A stretch of DNA of 64,000 nucleotides from Macrotrachela quadricornifera. Its lineage: Eukaryota > Rotifera > Eurotatoria > Philodinida > Philodinidae. Within the stretch, counting starts at the first letter, position 1. Every line of letters starts with the position of its first letter. The DNA is taken from NCBI GenBank assembly GCA_022393335.1, contig JAJEKB010024910.1, positions 1 to 64,000 on the forward strand, read 5' to 3'. A program made the translations under genes and the position numbers. This document shows positions 31,102 through 43,679 of this stretch, one piece after another. The notes beneath the pieces were generated by a model. That model ran no database searches, was not told the DNA's origin, and saw nothing but the letters and a program-made list of their open reading frames with translations.

Positions 31102-32593
31102 ATGGCTTCAAATCAAAACAATGACAACACTTCAAGCAAGTATGCTGAAGTGATTAAATCTACAAAAGGCAAAGTTAAAATAAATATCGACGGATTTTTG
31201 TGTAACAAAGATAAAAATGATGATGATTTGTATTACTAGGTTTGTGAGCGCAAAGTTCAAAAGGAAACGAAATGTACTGCACGGGCCGCTACAATTTGTA
31301 TCGAGGACCAGCATAAGATTCGCAAATTTGATGCTAAGCAGCATAATCATGCGCCAGAAGCAAGCAAACCTAAAGTTCTAATAGCATGCATGCAAATGAA
31401 GGAGTTGGTTCAAATTAGCAATGATCAGCCTGCACAAATCATTAGTAATATTGTTGCTACACCATCGCGTGATATACAACCATGTTTACTACCAAAACAG
31501 GCTTTAAGACAACAAATCAAAAGAGCTAGATGTGTTTGCGATGAAGAAGTTGAACCAAACACATTGGATGATTTTCAGTTACCAGACGATATTGTACTAC
31601 ATTGAGTAGGATGAATTTTTCAAAAGACACCAAAGACGGAACTGAAAGAATCTTGCTTTTCACAACAAGTGAAAATCTTAAGTGGCTGAAAGAAGCGAAA
31701 TTTTGGATTATGGATGGAACCTTTAAAACTGTTCCAATTTTGTTCCGGCAGTTGTACAACATTCACGCGCCTGCTGGCGGAAATATTAATTCTCGGATTG
31801 TTCCATTGGTTTACGCGTTAATGTGTTCTAAAAGTGAAGAGTTCCGTCAAAGATTATTTCAAGAACTAAATGAATGGGCAGAAGAAAATGAATTGGAACT
31901 GAAACCAGGCTTTGTATTAACTGATTTCGAAAAAGCTTCAATCCACGCAGTACAATCAGAGTTTTCAAGTTCTCAAAGCAAAGGTTGTCATTTTCATTTG
32001 GGCCAATCTATGTACAGACAAATTCAAGATGCAGGGCTCACCAAAACATATAGAGCTGACAAAAACTTTAGTCTTCTTATAAGACAGATTCCAGTTTTAG
32101 CTTTTTTAAGCCCTGTGGAAATTCCAGATGCTTTTGACGAAGTCAAAGCTTTATTGCCAACTGATGCTGAACCAATTCTTCAGTGGTTTGAGAATAACTA
32201 CGTACATGGAAGAGTGAAACGAATATTGAAAAATGGAACAGTTCAAAAACATGATCCATTATATCCACCAGCAATGTGGTCTGTCTTGGATAATACGGAA
32301 CTTGGATTTCCAAGAACCTAAAACAAAGCCGAAGCCTGGAATAGACGCTGGGAAACATTGTTCGATCGGTCGCTCGTTCTCATGTTGGCATTTTCACTAT
32401 AATTAAACAAATTCAAAACGAACAACATGACATTGAAATGGAAATTGAAAAATCAATGCGGGGAGAATTATGTCCAAAAAGGTGCAAAGAAGATGAAAGT
32501 AGAGAATTAAAAATCCAAAATATTATAGCGGATCGCAATAATAGATCAACTGTTGATTTTCTTCGAGGCATTGCTCACAATCTTTCATTGTAA
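31102..32593 (+). pseudogene. MULE transposase pseudogene (intronless, FLYWCH type)
   Basis: Starts ATG 31102 and reads as a ~490-codon transposase related to the intact MULE. FLYWCH region: I-D-G-F-L...then C-T-A-R-A, with N-H-A-P at ~31350. A TAG at ~31238 replaces a conserved aromatic codon. A frameshift lies near 31605. The best-preserved block (31617-32320) keeps the catalytic motifs I-M-D-G-T-F, L-T-D-F-E and G-C-H-F-H-L-G-Q-S. A further stop/frameshift near 32320 precedes N-K-A-E-A-W-N-R-R-W, which holds the third acidic residue, then the tail to TAA 32593. It has no introns, unlike the intact copy, and no clear TIRs were found. Inactive. Confidence 0.88.
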
Positions 32594-33290
32594 ATATTTG
32601 TAATTTTCATGAAAAACTTTTAAAGCTTCAAAAAAAGGAAAAAAGCTGTAAAAAGCTAAAAAAAGATCAGATTTTATTTGGTAATATTTTTGTATTTGTT
32701 GTCTTTGTCTATATATATATGTTTCTCCTTTGTCCATGGGGTACTAGTTCATACACCTCCTCGTGGTGTACCCTGGAAACTATCAGATTTAGTAGGTTAA
32801 GCTATGGACTAATTTTGTCGGCGAAGTGAGTGCGACTCGTCTTTTGCATATTTAGATTTAGGCCGAACTCTTGAGTTATTCTTGCAAACACTTTTATAAA
32901 GTGTTCTAGATTTTTTATGCTGTGGCACATAACAACAAGATACCGCTCATCCTACGGATTCGCTGACCTTTTTGTGAAAGAAAATTAAGTACGATTATCA
33001 TTCAAACTAGTTTTCATTTGGATTATCTTATATCTTAATCTCCTTGATTGCATGAAAGTTACGAAACAAAATATCCACTCTAGCGATGATTGTTTTATAG
33101 AAATATCCCTATATAAATTCACATGTAAATGATAAGCAAACCTCAAATATGAGTTCTTTGTCTTCGATTGAGTTTGATCAAGTCTAATACAGATGTCTGG
33201 CCATATTCAGTGGTTTGAACAAAACGGAGAGATAAACATTCATATCTTTTTAAGCGTAATACTTATCGCTACACGATTATTTCTTTAAAA
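32594..33290. other. Intergenic
   Basis: A short imperfect hairpin (GGGGTAC...GTACCC, ~32739-32775) is the only structure noticed. Confidence 0.35.
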
Positions 33291-36200
33291 CGGAATTAGA
33301 TACGGTTCAGATGTTTTAGTTTGTTCATCAAGTTAAGTAGCATGATCAGGTGGTGACTACTCCTAACTACAATTGCATGGAAAAAAAATATCTTTTTTAA
33401 AACCAAAAAATTCTGAACAGCTTCTCAAAGTTTTAGGACGATACAACTACATATCTCCTTCTGCTTACGCTACAGTAAGCAAAAATCACTATGTTAGTAA
33501 TCACAATTCCTTTACTGGATATGCTGTTATATAAAATGTCTAGTAAAGAATTATTTTTCCTTAAGAATCGAGTCATTTGAGAATCTATTAAGATACCTCA
33601 AATCTCACTTATTCCACTTATGATAAACTTTCTAAATCAACGACAAGTCGGTCGGCCACTCACGATTAGCCGTTTCCATGTACGCTTTGTTTTTCTGTCT
33701 GTCATCTGTCACATTAGGATTCTCATGCGCACAAGAGTAGCTTATTCATAACATATCGATACGCAATCGAAAACTTTCAATACTCAGATAACATTGTGTA
33801 GTTTTCATCAGTTTTCAATTTCTTTTTTGTTTTTACAAAATGATATCTTGCCGGATTCGTTATCCAACAAGATTAAATAGGCTCTTTAGAATATCCACTT
33901 GAATTACTTGAAGCTTATTTCAAACTATGCTTTGAAATAACGTTCTAAGTCAACGTCTAGTCGTTCGTCGGCCACTCACGACTAGTCATTTCCATATTTA
34001 ACACCGCTACATCCTTTAATATTAGTTTAGATTCCTCTCAAAAAATGACTGGGGATTTCTTAATACACTCACTAAGAAGCTAAAAAAGGAAAACTATTCA
34101 AAAACTGCTACCAATAGAGTACATTATATTGTGATCTAGGAACAATCTTTATCTATTTCGGATGTTATTTTAAGATTCATGTCTATGACGACTCAACAGT
34201 ACGACATCAAGCACCCACTTCGTTTTTTTACATACCTCTATATAAAGCTTACTCAAAACTCTAACGTATAGTAATGTACAAAGAAAAGTGTTTTTATTAG
34301 AATCAATGTCGAACATGGATTCACGACCTTCGATTATTCTAATTCAGACTTAAAATACCAAGGAGTTCATTAAAAAAAGCTAAGAAATAGATTGAAACAG
34401 CTTTTATTCACTGCAAATTCGGATTTTCTGTACTTAACAACGGTCAGTCAAGTTTTATGAAAAACTATGATTTTATTCATTTACCATTAATTAATAACTA
34501 ACAATATTGAAAAAATAACATTAGACTTGAGTTCCCCATAGCAAATTATCTTTGATAAATTTTTATTGGAGACAGTTCATATTATTAATTATTTGATAAA
34601 ACTCACTCAGTCTTGATTTATCGATCTTCGGTTATCTTGAATCAAATTTTTTAAGATAAATAACAAAACGGACTATTAATTGTTTCATTTACTTATTATT
34701 AACCTCAAATTTGACTCGAAATTCGTATTCTATACCTTCGATAACCCTTCGTAGAGTCTTCTTATCAAATACCACAAGTTTTAAATATTAATCTAGGCGA
34801 CACCATTTTCTGATTGGGATAAATACACAAACATACTGACAAACTTTACAAACTCATTTTATGCTATATGATCCCTACTTCGATTCGGAAAATAAATTGT
34901 TATTTCCTTAGAAAAAAACATTCTGTAATCAAAGATTCCTTTCAAATTTTTACAAAAACTAATGCTATCGATCGATTTCTTGATCTAGACAATCTTTGAT
35001 CAGACTTTATAAAAAAATCGTTTTTTCTTAGTCTTTTTTTTAAAAACAAGTAACGCACATCAAAGGTGACTCGCTTAACTCTCCACTGAACTCATTCTAT
35101 CTATTTCGAAAATCATTGATGGATAAATAATAGACAAATGTGACGAAATAGCCAGCTCATTTTGAACGAATCTCCCACATTTTATGATTTTTAAAATCAA
35201 AACTATCAATCTTAAATGCGAAAAATATTAAGCACCCACGACTTTCTCACCATAGATAACATTTTTTGACTTTTCTGGTGCATTGATAGGGAACTATCAT
35301 AAATTCCCTGGACTATAGTTCAGCTGCAGTTTATAACGAGAAACTGAGACAAAACGTAACATTTCTATTGATTTCAGCTAAGTTACTTTATCCTGACCTA
35401 GTATCCTGAGTAAACACACACAGAATTAAGTTTTTGATATGACTTTCCGTCTCAGTCAAGAAAACAGTAATACAACATTTTCACCCCAACTTTTCATTGA
35501 AATTTCCCGTAGCATTTGTTCGTTATGATCTCCTGCTATAAGAAAAAACGCATGATGTTCGGAGTTAAGTGAGCAGAAATTTGGAATAACAATAAGCAAA
35601 TAACACCATATTACGATTCAGAACTCCTTTAATGCTAGTTCTTTTTACGTCAAATATCTAATAAAGAAATATTTTACCTCAAGAAGCGAATCATTCGCCA
35701 TTTTCTCAAAATGTCTCAAGTCTCACTTATTGTACTCAAGATAGAGCTTTTAAATCAATGTCTAGTCGTTCGTTCATCTTCCTTCGATCGCCCATTCACG
35801 ACTAGCCGTTTGCATATACAATGTCACTATATCGATTGATATTAGTGCAGCTTTGAAGTTAATGGATGCATCTCGTTTAAATTCTTTTCAATAAGCTACT
35901 GAGTATTGGTAAATACGCTCATTAAGAAGAAACTAAAACAGGAGAACTATTTAAGAATTGCTAGAGATAGAGTACAACACATTGTAGTCTAGGAAAGAGC
36001 TTCGTCTATTTTGGAATATAATTTTACGATTGATACCCATAGAAATTCAACAACAGAACTTCAAACAGTCATTTCGTTTTTTATATATTTTTGTGCAAAT
36101 CTCACTCGAAGATTCAACATATAGTGATCAACAAAGAAAACTGTTTATATTAGAATTAATATCGAAAATAGATTCACGACCTTCGAATATATGTGAGTCA

Positions 36201-37880
36201 AGCTTAAAACAACAAGCAGTTCATCAAAGAAAGCTAAGAAATAGATCGCAAACATTATTACTGACTTCGAATTCGTATTTTCCAAACTCGATAACGATGA
36301 GTCAAGTTTTATTAGAAACGACTATTTACCAATATTGAAAAACTAACTCCAGATTTCGATTCCTCATAGTCACTTATCTCTGGTGGAGTTTTACTGAAGA
36401 CAGTTTATATTTTTTATTATTAATTATTTGGCAAACCAACAGTTTTCATTTATTGATCTTTGACGATCTTGGATCAAACTTCTTAGAAGAAAAAGTAAAA
36501 CTAATTACTAATTGTTTGGTAACTTATTACTAACCACAAATTTCACTCCAGATGCTCAGTCTTTACCCTTTATATAGTTTTCAGCTAGATTATGACAAAA
36601 TTTTGATATTAATCTAGCTGACAACATTTTCAGATTGACTTTGACATAGAAAGAGACAAAGAAGCGTTAGAAGAGGGTATACCTGTATAACTACAGATTT
36701 ATTTTATGTTATATGATCTCTCCTCCAATCCACGAGAGAAATCGTTATTTCGTGAAACAAGTCTTCTTTTAATAAAAAATTATTTAAAAAAATTCAAAAA
36801 TTAATGGTATTATTCGATCCCTCGACCTTGAAAACCTTTGTTGAAACATTAAGATTCGATTTTTTCAAAATGAAGATTTCTTATTGGTTTCTCTAAGAAC
36901 ATGTTTTGATGACCCTTGACCTGGCACAAACAAACAGACGCCTTTCACTTTTTTTTCGTGTCAATCTCCCTTCAGTCGACGAAGTAGTAGATTTCCAAAC
37001 TTTTGAAATCTAATTCCACTAATTGATTCCTCATTGTTAAAAGCGCGCTGGTGAAATTTTATAAAAAAATCAGTTTTTGGGAGTAAAACAAAATTTTTTG
37101 CAAAATAATAAAAAAAGTAATGGTACCGTTCAATTCCGCGACGCCAAAAGCATTTTAAGAACGTTTTCAGAAACTTTACGTTGTAGCATTGTTGATATAA
37201 TCATTACTGTTCTTTTATTGGTTAGGAGAGGCAGACAGACAAACTTTAAAGAAATTTACGGCCGTATAACCCTTTGGTTCAGAAAACGAAGTAAATTGAT
37301 CGACAGATAATAGATAAATAACAATGAATGATATATTTTATATGGTGAATTGAGAAATGGCTTAATTTGTACAATCGTTTTTCGTGAAGTACAATTCTTT
37401 AATATATATTTTAGATCATTTATCGGTTTTATTTTAGTTTAATGTTTAAATCCAAGATTTTTCACGGCAAATCTGAAATAGTAAAAGAATCTCATTCGAA
37501 ATTTGTTAGTTGGGCATTCAATACTACTCATAAAAGTTAACTACGAGGAAGACTACAACATTGAAAACACAGATAGCACAACCTAAAACCACAAGTACAG
37601 CCGATTTAAATACTCGACCCCGATTACCTTTGGTCAAACTGTATGAGAAAAATTTTTTTCTCAAAAGAAAACCATTCTTTGTGTAAAAAAATCAACCTCA
37701 AAAAGATTTTAAAAAACTGAAATTACCAATCGATTCTCCGACCCCAAAAATCTATGCATTGAATTTTTTCTTAAAACTATTAGTGAGTTTTCATTAGTTT
37801 AGCGAATACTAAATTCTGATTGGCTTGGTCGGACAGACAAACTTTAATTTTCTTGTTTATCTTCGATCAGACTTCTGTTA
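33290..37880. repeat. Degenerate long-period repeat region, family R1 in reverse orientation
   Basis: 34065-34620 is colinear with 35960-36460 (about 1.9 kb apart), sharing AGAGTACA-ATTGTA/TG-TCTAGGAA, TAGTGAT/TAATGT-CAA-GAAAA, GATTCACGACCTTCGA and AAAGCTAAGAAATAGAT. The flanking block AAATCAA(C/T)G(A/T)C-AGTCG...CACTCACGA(C/T)TAG(C/T)C occurs at ~33640, ~33950 and ~35755. The plus strand here matches the complement of 5.3-7.9 kb (e.g. CTCACGACTAGC against GCTAGTCGTGAG-type phrases). ORFs inside are short and not conserved between units, so the region is non-coding. Confidence 0.65.
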
Positions 37881-37947
37881 CTTCGTTGTAAGATGAGTCA
37901 ATGCCATGCATATGATTTCGAGAATAGAATTTGCACATAGGATAGTG

Positions 37948-38503
37948 CAGGATGTGTAAAAATATTTTTCTAAATGGTAACACTATAATTTCAAATAGTG
38001 TATATAACTAATTTTACACCAAATTAAAACGCGTCGAAAACGAGATTTATTGACACTAAACAGCAAGAGTTATCAAAACATTTTAATGTCGAATTTATAA
38101 AACATACAAAAATTTTACACTGTTTTTTCATACGAAAACGAATGGGTTTTTTGATATTTTTTTGGCATTTTTCATGTAGTTTTTTAAACTTTTTATCTTA
38201 AAACAATGTCTCTAAAAAAATTGAATATATACAGTTTTGTGGAGCTCGACGACTTCTATCTAATCATTTAAAAAATGTTTGATACTATTATGGAAACTAT
38301 TAGCGTCTTGATTTTTTTATGCCAAAAAAGCTTAAAATTTCTGTATGTTTCACAAATGCAACAATAAAAAGTTTTGATAACTCTTACTATTTAGTATCAA
38401 TAAATCCCGTTTTCGACGCCCTTTAATTTGGTGTAAAATTAGTTGTATACACTATTTCAAATTATAGTGTTACCACCCAGGAAAATATTTTTACACACTC
38501 CGT
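37948..38503. mobile_element. Foldback MITE with ~140-bp inverted arms
   Basis: Left arm ~37948-38095 and right arm ~38365-38503 are near-complementary. Shared phrases include GTGTGTAAAAATATTTT-C, GGTAACACTATAA, TTTTACACCAAATTAAA, CGTCGAAAACG-GATTTATTGA and AAGAGTTATCAAAAC. The spacer is ~270 bp and AT-rich. No coding capacity. Ends are placed where complementarity fades; the target duplication is unclear. Confidence 0.85.
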
Positions 38504-38819
38504 TAACTTGACAAATTCACTTGCCTTGATTATTGAATGTAACATAGTGGTAACGTATGTCATTATTGTTTGTGTCCAAAATAGCAAGTTACAATTTTTT
38601 TGTATAATCGCCAGACTGTTCGATTAGATTCCATCGGTTTGATCATGAATATTTTACTTAAAAAGCTTTTTTGAAAAGTTAACACTCTAGATTGAAGGAA
38701 GGATCATAAAATAACATGAGTTCGCTTTTGTAAAACACGATCTAAACGAGTGTTGAAGTGTATAGGGTAGAAATTTGCAGCCACCTAGATATCAACAACG
38801 ACTTTTGTATACAAGTTTC

Positions 38820-39120
38820 AAAAGAAACAGATGATATCATACGTTGTGCTATTCGAGGTCGGCACAGCAATTTCACGAGATATTACGTTTGAATTTGGTT
38901 TTCTCTTTTAGGAGATCCTACTATATTCTGGTATTGTCAATGTAAATTTGGTGCCAGAACTGTTGGTGCTTGTGCATATAAGGCAACAATTATATGATAT
39001 CTGTCTTCCGCACGACATCTCGATTTTGAAGGTTCAAGTGGTCGAAAAAGAATATTCAACGGTCATTTGGAGGACCAAGAAGCGAAAGACTAACCGTCCA
39101 AAGCCCCGCATGCACGACAT
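38820..39120 (+). pseudogene. Fragment of a SWIM zinc-finger (transposon-type) protein
   Basis: After an acceptor-like TTCTCTTTTAG (~38905) the frame reads G-D-P-T-I-F-W-Y-C-Q-C-K-F-G-A-R-T-V-G-A-C-A-Y, the C-x-C-xn-C-x-H pattern of SWIM fingers found in transposon-derived proteins of invertebrates, with the last His changed to Tyr. An in-frame TGA lies where a Trp is expected (~38999), followed by Y-L-S-S-A-R-H. The short upstream piece (R-C-A-I-R-G-R-H-S-N-F, ~38845) fits the same protein. Decayed, no complete domain. Confidence 0.55.
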
Positions 39121-40379
39121 ACAGCTGCTACACGGCGCTTTGCAAGAAGAAAGATTGAACTTGCTTATAGAGCATGGGTGAGTATCTAGCTAATTAGTCA
39201 ATATTAATGAATTAACTTAATCAAAACTAGTCTACTGAAGAATGTCGCTGGTGATATTTTCACTTCATTATTGAGAATACGAATATAATCATTTAATAGA
39301 CGTGTTTGCACAGAGAATTTTTGACCAACTATATCTTCAAAGACCTTCCATACGCAAGAAATTTTTTCATAATGATTTAATTCTAATTTGACTTATATCG
39401 TGTCTATCAATGATAGAAACATAGTTACTTCTGGTTTAAAAAAGCACAGAATTTTTATGGATCAATTTTTCGATATATATATGTATATATGATATGGTAC
39501 TCGTAGGGAATATTTAGATATCAAAAGGTTCTTTGAACTAATAATTTAAAACTCATGATATCATTAAAAGAAAGCTCAATATATAAGCAAGTTTTTGTGC
39601 AAAGTTCGCCGATATATAACTTTTTATTATTGAGATAATACCGCCTCAAGTTTTCATATATATATCTGGACCATATACTTGCGGTGTCTGTATATTCAGT
39701 TTTTATTCAATTTCTATTAAGTTTGAAAAACTGGTGATTATGTAGAATTAGATGGTCTTATAATACGGTCTCCAAATATGAAATCATAATTTCAAAAACT
39801 TTGTTCATGCCTGAGAAAATGCATATTGATAAATTTCGATCGATTCTTGCCATAGGGTCACAAAGATGCTCGCTAATTTTTTAAAGTAGAAGTTCGTTTG
39901 AGAAAAACAACATTTCTAAATATATCATTGGATCTAACGTAAGCTACAAAACTATGATAGAAAAATAATATCTTAGATAGGTGGCAGATTTGATCCATTA
40001 ATGTGCGTGGTCCGTTTTTGTAATGGTAAAAATCATGGATCACTAGTAGTTTGCATTCTTGAATTATTCGAATCACAATCAGTCGCTTTCTATTTTAAAA
40101 ACGGATAGTAAACTGAGAATAAAATGTTGTATCAACGACAACTTTGTTGTTCGTGCTGTCATTTTTATTTTAAGTCAATTAGAATCGATATGATTTTTAC
40201 TTATATCTGAAAATTTACTTTTATATACAGATGTTTTCAATTTTAAAGATTTACTTTTTCAAATAAAGGCTTTATTCAAATTCTTTTATTATTTATATGT
40301 TGAAATTTGTGAAATATAAAGTGATCTCAACTTATTTATTTTGAAAATGAATATTAAGATATGATAAAGAACAGCATTG
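39121..40379. other. Intergenic, nothing recognised
   Basis: AT-rich; contains (TA)n runs near 39474-39490. The minus-strand AATAAA near 40271-40276 probably serves the F-box/LamG gene. Confidence 0.4.
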
Positions 40380-41369
40380 TTACACTTCATCATCATTCAT
40401 ATTCTTTTGATACTGGTTCTCGGTTTGAATTGATTGTGATATAAGTGAACATTGTCGCTTGAGATTATTGACAATATATTTACCTATATTTTCGATTTTT
40501 GATAGTGCTACTCGAGTTTCCCACATGCACCGAATTTCGGTTGGTTCAAGCCATCGATCAAAAATTGCCACATCGGCAATGCGTCCATGCCAGAAATTCT
40601 CTCTGGGTGTCTTGACACCAATGTGTAATATTCGAGGCATCTGTATTTGCTGATCTTCCCATTTTTCGTCATAACGATAAAGATGATGCTGATCAATAAC
40701 ACCAAATTGTCTTCTAGACATATCGATAGTACGCTCTAGCTGACCATTGACAAATAACTGTTGCTTATTACGAGATACAAGAGCTACAACATGATACCAT
40801 GTATTTTTCTTCATACGATTATGAGCACCACAAAAGAAATGTACAGAACCTGTAGAAATCATTACTTGATTTTCGATAACACCTCGAAGATTAACTCCTA
40901 GATGAAGCCAAGCATTATAATCATGTTCCCAAGAACCAACAGCTGTACGCCAAGTTACTCCACCTGGATATGCATCCGTAAACCACATAGATACATAAAA
41001 AGTATCAATTTGATACCGCTGAATATCATGAACAGGAATATTGATGGATGAGCGACCATCAAGATAAAGACATTGACCGAGAAAACATGTTTCTTGTTGT
41101 GGTGTACCAGTAAGAGAAACTCGATTATCTTTAGTAATGCCACTTGAATCGTGACCTAATTTTGTTGGATCATCAAATTCCCAATGACCAATTAAATGAC
41201 GACGATAGAAACAAATGAATCGTTGTTGAAAAAACCATTCGTTTACAATAATAGTTCGCCATCGTCGGCAAGTCAGAGAAATAATCAATAGTTCCGATAG
41301 AATAATATCACAATGAAATAAAATTTGAGCAAGAATTTCGTTTGGAAGAGTATTTATTGATTGAGACAT
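40380..41369 (-). CDS. F-box protein with C-terminal LamG/ConA-like jelly-roll domain
   Basis: Single-exon gene, ATG at 41369, 329 residues. Residues ~5-50 form an F-box: N-T-L-P-N-E-I-L-A-Q-I-L, then L-L-I-I-S-L-T-C-R-R-W-R-T-I-I, expected to bind SKP1 in an SCF ubiquitin ligase. From residue ~60 to ~290 a LamG-like beta-sandwich follows: G-H-W-E-F-D-D, F-L-G-Q-C-L-Y-L-D-G, F-Y-V-S-M-W-F, N-T-W-Y-H-V-V-A-L-V, L-F-V-N-G-Q-L-E and W-H-G-R-I-A-D-V-A-I-F-D-R-W-L. These are the strand motifs of concanavalin-type lectin folds. With no signal peptide the protein is likely cytosolic, so the jelly-roll would be the substrate- or glycan-recognition part, like sugar-binding F-box proteins. The tail (residues ~300-329) is polar. 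No disabling changes seen. Confidence 0.9.
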   Translation of the reverse strand: MSQSINTLPNEILAQILFHCDIILSELLIISLTCRRWRTIIVNEWFFQQRFICFYRRHLIGHWEFDDPTKLGHDSSGITKDNRVSLTGTPQQETCFLGQCLYLDGRSSINIPVHDIQRYQIDTFYVSMWFTDAYPGGVTWRTAVGSWEHDYNAWLHLGVNLRGVIENQVMISTGSVHFFCGAHNRMKKNTWYHVVALVSRNKQQLFVNGQLERTIDMSRRQFGVIDQHHLYRYDEKWEDQQIQMPRILHIGVKTPRENFWHGRIADVAIFDRWLEPTEIRCMWETRVALSKIENIGKYIVNNLKRQCSLISQSIQTENQYQKNMNDDEV

Positions 41370-43050
41370 GCGTGTTATAATTCTTATATTTGAGCAAAGA
41401 ATAAGATTGTTTTTTCTCTTACTTTCTTCTTCAAATATTTGTCAGCAAATATAAAGAAACATGAATATATTTGTATTCATCACCTATAAGTAATATAATA
41501 ACCAGACTATACCTACTAAGTTAAAGGTAAATGTAATTGCATGCCCATTATTATATCATGACTCACAAAAAATCCCTACTAAAGAATGATGATGAATACA
41601 TCTATTGAGTAATATATATATATCAAGGACTTTTTGTTTTTTTTCCCCAAATATTACTCATTGATTTAAAATGTTTTGATAAGTATAACACAAAATGAAA
41701 CAGAAACCAAAAGTTTAGAAATAAGTAATATGGTTATATAACCGTTTAATTGATATTTAAGTATTAAACAATAATATACACGTGAAAAATTTTACAATTA
41801 CTATCTATCAGTCTACCAAGTGTTGACTCATTCTGTGTAGAAATTACAAGTCAGACACAGATTAAAAAATAAATAAAAAATGCAAAGGTCGGTGGAGGTA
41901 AAACAACGAACAAGCGAAAGAAGAAAAAGTGGGGTGAAAACAAGGTGAAAATGGTAATACTATATAGAAGGTCATAGATTTTTTATGCGAAATACTGTAT
42001 GTCACATGCAATAGCTGTCATACTGAAGAAAGATAGAACGATATGCGCATAGAATAGTATAATGAATGTGATGTAGTTGGTAAGCAATTAAAATTGTTCT
42101 CTCCAATCCATTTGTTCAGAAATGCTTTACTCTGATTTGCTGATGGCTTATGAATTTTTTCACAATATTATGTAGGATAAAGAAAACAGATAAAGATAAA
42201 TTTACCACCGTTGATTGAATGGAACAGTTGTTAATAGCTACGATTCGGAGTGTAGTTTTCAAGAAGTGACAAATCGCAAGTTGGTATAAATGTTGAAAGC
42301 TATGTCAACATTTTCAAATTTTCAAAAGTATGACTAAATTTGAAAAAGATTGAGATATCAGATATTTACACCATATAATGCCTTAAATTAGTTTTCAGAA
42401 AAAATGAGTTTCTCGAAATCAAATCGATCTCCGAAAATCGCATGACCTTCCCTATCTTGAGGATGAGGGTGAGTGCGAAAAGACAAAGTCATGCGGAAAT
42501 GACATACAGAGGGCATCTTTTTTTACTGAGAGCAAAGATGAAAACGCACACAGGCAATCTGTCTTGCTGATGATGAGGACAGAGAGATAGAGACCCTCGC
42601 GTAAAAAGTATATGTAGTGCATCTCTATGGCTTAGGATAGAAGCAGAAAAAGATGCAAAAACATTTTCTATTGCTTTTCTATATATGAAATACACTTAAC
42701 AAAATTTGCTTGACGTTCAAAGATACTGATTTGGTATCTGACTAAATAGCAAGGAAATCAGCTGAGCTTTCGGTAAAATAGTGAAAATCATTAAGCCGTT
42801 TACCGGTGCAATCTATTTCTGAGATATTATAAGAAAGCAGAAATTAGAGATTTAGCCGTTGTATTGCTGAAATCTGTGAATACGTAGTATGGATTTATTA
42901 TTGCTTTCTGCTGACGATTTTAAATTATGTACATGAGTAAATACCTGATCTTTTGGCCACTAATTGCATATCAGCAATGAGACATTGAGTGAAAACTGGC
43001 AATAAGTGGAGATTTGTCACGACTTCTTGCTTGCCTTGTAAGTATTTCAA
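41370..43050. other. Intergenic, nothing recognised
   Basis: AT-rich upstream region of the F-box/LamG gene; a TATATATATA run at ~41615. No further gene supported. Confidence 0.4.
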
Positions 43051-43051
43051 T

Positions 43052-43375
43052 CTAAATCTTTTGACATGAGTTATGAATTGTATTTTTCAATATCCATTCA
43101 AAATACTGGCAATTGTGTAACATAGGATGTTGATCACTACGCTCAATATTTTGCATCTCTTCCAGGTTAAAATAACTTCTAATATTTTGTTCGTCATTCT
43201 CTTCATAATCATCCATCTTATCAATACTCTCTTTTTCATCAGTCATGCTATCGCATTCATTAGTAAATTCAAGAGATTCATAGGTATGAAATTCACTGAA
43301 ATAGCTGTCTTTGAAAACCTTTAGAATTTCAAATAAGTGTTGCAAGGCAAATATTCCATCAGGTATTGTTGTTTT
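43052..43375 (-). pseudogene. Unidentified ORF fragment
   Basis: The minus-strand frame is open for ~108 codons (43375-43052; there is no convincing ATG at its upstream end). It has soluble, charged composition (E-F-T-N-E-C-D-S-M-T-D-E-K-E-S) and ends with a S-Y-F-N-L-E-E-M-Q-N-I-E phrase, unlike the hydrophobic chance ORFs nearby. I do not recognise the family. The frame closes on both sides, so if real it is an exon or relic. Confidence 0.25.
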
Positions 43376-43679
43376 AGCTTTGGAACCGAATTCATTTCTT
43401 GTTCAATCACGAAGATGTTTTGTAATATTTACTTGGTTCATATTTTTATTAGTTAATATAAACTTTTTTAAAAGAGTAATTTTTTTTAAATGATCAGATA
43501 AATCGGTCCTATAAATATATATTCGTTTGTAACTGTTTTAATCCGATTATAAAAAAATATTGATACACTAGAACTTGAAACATCAATGCACTTGATTGTA
43601 ATGTTTTACATACAAGCCATTTTTCTTATAAAAATCTATCTTTTTCGGTTCATATACAATTAACTTTCAGAAACACAAA

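Noticed and set aside
36030..36338. 102-codon ORF in the R1 region
   Set aside because: The colinear repeat unit at 34.1-34.6 kb does not keep the frame, so it is chance.
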